Shown in pieces: positions 5,259-8,148 of a stretch of DNA of 8,148 nucleotides. Origin of the DNA: an uncultured Trueperaceae bacterium (lineage in GTDB: Bacteria > Deinococcota > Deinococci > Deinococcales > Trueperaceae); NCBI GenBank assembly GCA_937907415.1, contig CALCHY010000195.1, positions 1-8,148 of the forward strand, in the 5' to 3' direction. Positions within the stretch are counted from its first letter, which is position 1; each line of letters starts with the position of its first letter. Made by a program: the position numbers and the translations under genes. Below the pieces are notes generated by a model that had not been told where the DNA came from, searched no databases, and was given only the letters and a program-made list of their open reading frames with translations.

Positions 5259-7472
5259 TTAGAAGCGGTCGCGCCTCGGACCGCGGTCGTTGCCGCGCGG
5301 CCCACGGTCGCCGCCGCGGCCGCCGCGATCGCCGCCTGGCCCCTTGCGTGGGCCGCGCGGTGCGATCTTGCCTTCCAGTTCCGGGCGAACCAAGTCGATC
5401 TTGCCGCGGTCGTCGATACCGTTGACCTTGACGCGCAGTTGGTCGCCTTGCTTGAGGAAGTCTTCCACGTTCTCGACGCGCTCCTCGGCGATCTGGCTGA
5501 TGTGCAGCAGGCCGTCAGTGCCGGGGAAGAGGGTGATGAAGGCACCGAACTCGGTGACCTTGGCAACGACCCCGTCGTACTCCTTGCCAACTTCGGCTGA
5601 GGCGGTGATGGCCTCGATCTGCGCCTTGACGGCCGCGGCGGCGTCCGAATCCTCGGAGTAGATGCGGACGGTACCGTCCTCCTTGACCTCGACGGTCGCA
5701 CCCATGGCTTCCAGCTCGCGGATCTGCTTGCCACCTGGCCCGATGACGGTGCCGATCTTCTCGGTCGGGATCTTGACTTGGAGGATGCGCGGGGCGCGCG
5801 CCGAGATCTCGCTGCGTGGCGCCGGGAGGGCGTTGGCCATCTCACCCAAGATGTGCAGGCGGCCGGTGCGCGCCTGCGCGAGCGCCTCGCGCATGATGGC
5901 GGCGGTGATGCCGCCGATCTTGATGTCCATCTGCAGCGCAGTGACGCCGTTGGCGGTGCCGGTGACCTTGAAGTCCATGTCGCCCAGGGCGTCCTCGGAG
6001 CCGAGGATGTCGGTGAGGATCCGGTAGTTAGAGCCTTCCATGACTAGGCCCATGGCGATGCCGGCGACCGGCTCCCTGAGGGGCACGCCTGCGTCCATGA
6101 GCGCGAGCGAGCCGGCGCACACGGTGGCCATCGAGGACGAGCCGTTCGACTCGAGCGTTTCGCCTACCACGCGGATGACGTAAGGGAAGCTCTCCTGGCT
6201 CGGCAGGACGTCGACGAGCGCGCGGCGCGCGAGGTTGCCGTGGCCCAGTTCGCGGCGCCCAGTACCGCGCAGGCGCTTGACTTCGCCTGTCGAGAAGGGC
6301 GGGAAGTTGTAGTGCAGCATGAACTCTTCGCTGTCGTCGAGCGTCAGGTCGTCGACGAGGCGGTTGTCGCGGCCGGTCCCGAGGGTGGCGACGCCGAGCA
6401 CCTGCGTCTCGCCGCGCGTGAACACGGCGGAACCGTGCGCCATCGGCAGCACGCCCGTCTCGATCCAGATGGGGCGCACCTGGTCGGAGGTGCGGCCGTC
6501 CGTGCGGAGGTTCTCCTCCAGGACGAGGCGGCGCATCTCGGCCTGCTCGGCCTTGTCGAACGCGGCCTTCACTTCGTTGATCTGGTGAGCGGCGTCCGCT
6601 ACGGTGGCGTCAGGCACGAAGCGAGCGATGACCTCGTCGCGCAGCGCCTTGAGGGTCTCGGCGCGCTCGTGCTTGCCCTGGGTGAGGAGGGCGTCGCGCA
6701 GTGTGCCGGCCACGGCCTGCTTGACGTTGTCGGCGACCTCGGCGGAAAGCTCGAGAGATGGCGTGAAGCCGCGCTTCGCGCTGCCGATCTCTGAACGCAT
6801 GCGCTCGATGAGGGCGACGACGGGCGCTAGTTGCTCCTGAGCGAACTCGATGGCGCCGACCATGACGTCCTCTTGCAGCTCGTCGGCGGCGGCCTCCACC
6901 ATCAGCACGGCGTCCTTGGACGCGGCCACGGTCAGCTCCAGCTGCGAGCCGCCGTCATGCAGGCGGCGCATGCTCGGGTTCGCGAGGTAGTCGGTGCCGT
7001 CGAAGCCAACCGTGCAGCACGCCGTTGGTCCGTTCCAGGGCACGTCCGAGATGGACAACGCGGCGGACGCGCCGATGGCGGCGAGCGGCGCCGGGTCGTT
7101 CACCTGGTCGGCGGAGAGGACCGTGACGATGACCTGCACCTCGTTGCGCAGGCCCTTGGGGAAGAGCGGGCGGATCTGGCGGTCGACGATGCGGGCGTTA
7201 AGGGTGCCCTGGATGCCTGGGCGACCCTCGCGGCGCATGAAGGAGCCGGGGATCTTGCCGATGGCGTAGTGCCGCTCCTCGTACTCGACGGTGAGGGGGA
7301 GGAACGGGACCGGCGAGGCGCCGTCGCTCATCTGGGCGGTGACGAGCACCAGGGTGTCGCCGTAGCGCACGGTGACGCTGCCGGCGGCCTGCTTGGCGAG
7401 CTTGCCGGTCTCGATGACGAGTTCTCGCCCCCCGAACTGGGTGGTGTAGCGACGGTGGTTTGGTAGGTTCAC
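5259..7472 (-). CDS. pnp: Polyribonucleotide nucleotidyltransferase (PNPase)
   Basis: This 737-residue enzyme degrades RNA 3' to 5' by phosphorolysis and can add nucleotides in reverse. It normally works as a trimeric ring. The order is first RNase PH domain (about 10-145), helical linker (about 240-320), second RNase PH domain (about 323-550), KH domain with the GPGG loop (578-581) and S1 domain (about 628-697). The catalytic site is conserved: [16 protein letters not shown] holds D494, D500 and K502, matching E. coli D486, D492 and K494. The phosphate-site segments [17 protein letters not shown] (403-419) and [11 protein letters not shown] (445-455) are present. A tail of about 32 residues (706-737) is rich in Arg, Gly and Asp and looks like an RNA-binding RGG-type extension. 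The start is GTG with AAGGAG five bases upstream. The gene lies between rpsO and RNase J on the same strand; the rpsO-pnp order is conserved in many bacteria. Confidence 0.97.
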   Translation of the reverse strand: MNLPNHRRYTTQFGGRELVIETGKLAKQAAGSVTVRYGDTLVLVTAQMSDGASPVPFLPLTVEYEERHYAIGKIPGSFMRREGRPGIQGTLNARIVDRQIRPLFPKGLRNEVQVIVTVLSADQVNDPAPLAAIGASAALSISDVPWNGPTACCTVGFDGTDYLANPSMRRLHDGGSQLELTVAASKDAVLMVEAAADELQEDVMVGAIEFAQEQLAPVVALIERMRSEIGSAKRGFTPSLELSAEVADNVKQAVAGTLRDALLTQGKHERAETLKALRDEVIARFVPDATVADAAHQINEVKAAFDKAEQAEMRRLVLEENLRTDGRTSDQVRPIWIETGVLPMAHGSAVFTRGETQVLGVATLGTGRDNRLVDDLTLDDSEEFMLHYNFPPFSTGEVKRLRGTGRRELGHGNLARRALVDVLPSQESFPYVIRVVGETLESNGSSSMATVCAGSLALMDAGVPLREPVAGIAMGLVMEGSNYRILTDILGSEDALGDMDFKVTGTANGVTALQMDIKIGGITAAIMREALAQARTGRLHILGEMANALPAPRSEISARAPRILQVKIPTEKIGTVIGPGGKQIRELEAMGATVEVKEDGTVRIYSEDSDAAAAVKAQIEAITASAEVGKEYDGVVAKVTEFGAFITLFPGTDGLLHISQIAEERVENVEDFLKQGDQLRVKVNGIDDRGKIDLVRPELEGKIAPRGPRKGPGGDRGGRGGDRGPRGNDRGPRRDRF

Positions 7473-7477
7473 GCTCT

Positions 7478-7483
7478 CTCCTT
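7478..7483 (-). promoter_or_regulatory. Ribosome binding site deciding the pnp GTG start
   Basis: On the minus strand AAGGAG lies five bases before the GTG at 7472-7470. It is the strongest Shine-Dalgarno sequence in the window. The first residues after this start ([14 protein letters not shown]) match where PNPase proteins normally begin. Confidence 0.8.
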
Positions 7484-7552
7484 CGACTGCCTTGTTACCC
7501 GCTGTGCGCGCCGTGACACGTCCACGTTGGAACGCGAACGGCGGCTTGATGC

Positions 7553-7565
7553 GCCCCGGTGGGGC
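7553..7565 (-). other. Short GC hairpin in the pnp leader
   Basis: GCCCC (7553-7557) and GGGGC (7561-7565) form a perfect five-base stem with a three-base loop, about 80 bases before the pnp start. In E. coli the pnp leader has a hairpin cut by RNase III and used for autoregulation. A similar role here would be inference; this stem is short. Confidence 0.3.
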
Positions 7566-7615
7566 AATAGATGGGCGCGGCCACCTTGTAGCTTCACGCC
7601 CCCGTACTGTGCGAA

Positions 7616-7640
7616 CGGCGAGGCCGCACTGGCCTCGCCG
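7616..7640 (-). terminator. Strong 10-bp hairpin between rpsO and pnp (terminator or processing site)
   Basis: CGGCGAGGCC (7616-7625) and GGCCTCGCCG (7631-7640) are perfectly complementary, with a five-base loop. It is the most stable-looking stem in the window. On the rpsO-to-pnp transcript it is followed by only two T residues, so it may cause partial termination, protect the rpsO mRNA 3' end, or be a processing site. It lies about 98 bases after the rpsO stop and 143 bases before the pnp start. Confidence 0.55.
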
Positions 7641-7660
7641 ATAGAGCCGAACTCGCTGTG

Positions 7661-7681
7661 ACGGCCGTAGATCACGGCTGT
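7661..7681 (-). other. Second hairpin between rpsO and pnp
   Basis: ACGGCCGT (7661-7668) pairs with ACGGCTGT (7674-7681), eight pairs including one G-T wobble, around a five-base loop. It lies closer to the rpsO stop than the stronger hairpin at 7616-7640. No T-run follows on the minus strand. The rest of the 265-base gap shows no gene, and I could not place a convincing pnp promoter in it. Confidence 0.4.
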
Positions 7682-7737
7682 AAGCGTATTTTCACTGACG
7701 CGAACTAGCAGAGTGGACTGCTTCCTGACGCTTGACC

Positions 7738-8007
7738 TCAGCGGCGGAGGCCGAGGCTAGCGATGAGTTCCTTGTAACCGTCGTAGTTCGTGCGCTCCAG
7801 GTAGGTGAGGAGGCGCTTGCGCTTGCCGACCATCATGAGGAGGCCGCGGCGGCTGTGGTGGTCCTTCTTGTGGACCTGAAGGTGCTGGCTTAGCTCCTCG
7901 ATGCGCTTGGTGAGGAGTGCGACTTGCACGGAGGTCGAGCCGGAATCCTGGCTGTCTTTACCGTACTTGCGCATTACTTCGAGCTTCTGTTCCGCGTTCA
8001 TGGGCAT
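7738..8007 (-). CDS. rpsO: 30S ribosomal protein S15 (uS15)
   Basis: The 89-residue product has exactly the usual bacterial S15 length. It carries the family hallmarks: GSTSVQVALLTKRIEELSQHL (residues 23-43), the central HKKDHHSRRGL (46-56), the basic KRKRLLTYL and the C-terminus LGLRR. S15 binds the central domain of 16S rRNA early in small-subunit assembly. The ATG at 8007-8005 was chosen because GAAAGG lies eight bases upstream. The second ATG at 8001-7999 would shorten the protein by two residues and is less well spaced. S15 is known to repress its own mRNA in E. coli, Thermus and others through leader structures. I could not identify such a fold here with confidence. It is the first clearly recognised gene of the minus-strand block. 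Confidence 0.98.
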   Translation of the reverse strand: MPMNAEQKLEVMRKYGKDSQDSGSTSVQVALLTKRIEELSQHLQVHKKDHHSRRGLLMMVGKRKRLLTYLERTNYDGYKELIASLGLRR

Positions 8008-8048
8008 GAGGATTACCTTTCAGATTCTTCTTACCCAGGCCGGATCCA

Positions 8049-8054
8049 ATGATA
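8049..8054 (-). promoter_or_regulatory. Candidate -10 element for rpsO (proximal)
   Basis: On the minus strand TATCAT matches the -10 consensus at five of six bases and would start transcription near 8042, giving a leader of about 35 bases. A TTGGCG at 8080-8075 is the nearest -35-like sequence, but its 20-base spacing is poor. Confidence 0.3.
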
Positions 8055-8086
8055 GGAGTCGATGCCGGTCCAGGCGCCAACTAAGG

Positions 8087-8095
8087 ATGCTACCA
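8087..8095 (-). promoter_or_regulatory. Candidate extended -10 element for rpsO (distal)
   Basis: On the minus strand TGGTAGCAT has the TGN form of an extended -10 followed by TAGCAT (four of six). Such promoters can work without a good -35, and none is seen here. It would give an rpsO leader of about 73 bases, long enough for a regulatory fold. Confidence 0.3.
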
Positions 8096-8114
8096 CAGGC
8101 CGCGGCGGCGTGCG

Positions 8115-8148
8115 CTAAGCGGGCTTACTTCGAGCGGCCTTACGCGTG
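8115..8148 (-). CDS. Possible C-terminus of an upstream gene, cut by the window edge
   Basis: One minus-strand frame is open from the edge to a TAG at 8117-8115 and reads TRKAARSKPA, a basic tail of the kind often found at protein C-termini. Only ten residues are visible and another minus frame is also open here, so chance is a real alternative. No function can be given. Confidence 0.22.
   Translation of the reverse strand, partial: TRKAARSKPA

Noticed and set aside
5262..5370. CCG/CGG-rich low-complexity repeats.
   Set aside because: They are explained by the Arg/Gly codons of the PNPase C-terminal tail rather than by a DNA repeat element.
5231..5845. A 204-codon Arg/Ser-rich minus-strand frame within pnp.
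   Set aside because: It is an alternate frame of the conserved KH/S1 and tail region of pnp and has no independent signals.
7469..7675. A 68-codon minus-strand frame between rpsO and pnp whose TGA overlaps the pnp GTG, like a coupled leader peptide.
   Set aside because: It has no ribosome binding site at its GTG, reads through two GC hairpins, and its sequence resembles no protein family. The overlap alone is weak evidence.
7661..7692. Hairpin followed by TTTT on the plus strand, as in an intrinsic terminator.
   Set aside because: No plus-strand gene ends nearby, both flanking genes run on the minus strand, and the T-run is eight bases or so away from the stem.
8097..8140. A 7-base inverted repeat, AGGCCGC with GCGGCCT.
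   Set aside because: The arms are 30 bases apart with no T-run and a very GC-rich background, so chance is likely.

Overview
The window looks like a chromosomal housekeeping region from a GC-rich bacterium. I see no mobile element, CRISPR array or phage gene. The protein types, the rpsO-pnp-RNase J gene set and two start regions that look leaderless would all fit Deinococcota, for example a Truepera-like lineage. That placement is inference from the sequence alone and is only moderately secure.

Layout. Bases 1-54 hold the 5' two-thirds of a minus-strand tRNA-Pro(GGG), cut by the window edge. Bases 55-307 are non-coding and appear to carry back-to-back promoters, a good one for the tRNA and a weaker one for the next gene. 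On the plus strand follow an ABC ATPase (308-1231) and its membrane partner (1233-2459). Together they form a NatAB-like ABC-2 exporter and are translationally coupled. A Nudix hydrolase of the IDI/YfcD type (2529-3200) comes next, probably from its own promoter. On the minus strand, reading leftward from the right edge, are a possible scrap of an upstream gene (8115-8148), rpsO (ribosomal protein uS15), pnp (PNPase) and an RNase J gene. RNase J ends 12 bases from the convergent Nudix gene.

How the genes work together. The minus-strand block is an RNA-metabolism cluster: a ribosomal protein, a phosphorolytic 3'-5' exonuclease and a 5'-3' exo/endonuclease. The non-coding gaps in this block are rich in hairpins: three between rpsO and pnp, one just after the pnp stop, and a nested pair just before the rnj start. 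PNPase carries an Arg/Gly-rich C-terminal tail. RNase J carries an N-terminal extension of about 80 residues that is basic and Ala/Pro-rich. The plus-strand genes are an exporter of unknown substrate and a Nudix enzyme of unknown substrate, with no clear link to the RNA genes.

I did not find a clearly new biological system. The best leads are the structured leaders and tails of the RNA-decay genes, the disordered basic extensions on both nucleases, and a Nudix box that is one residue shorter than the consensus.
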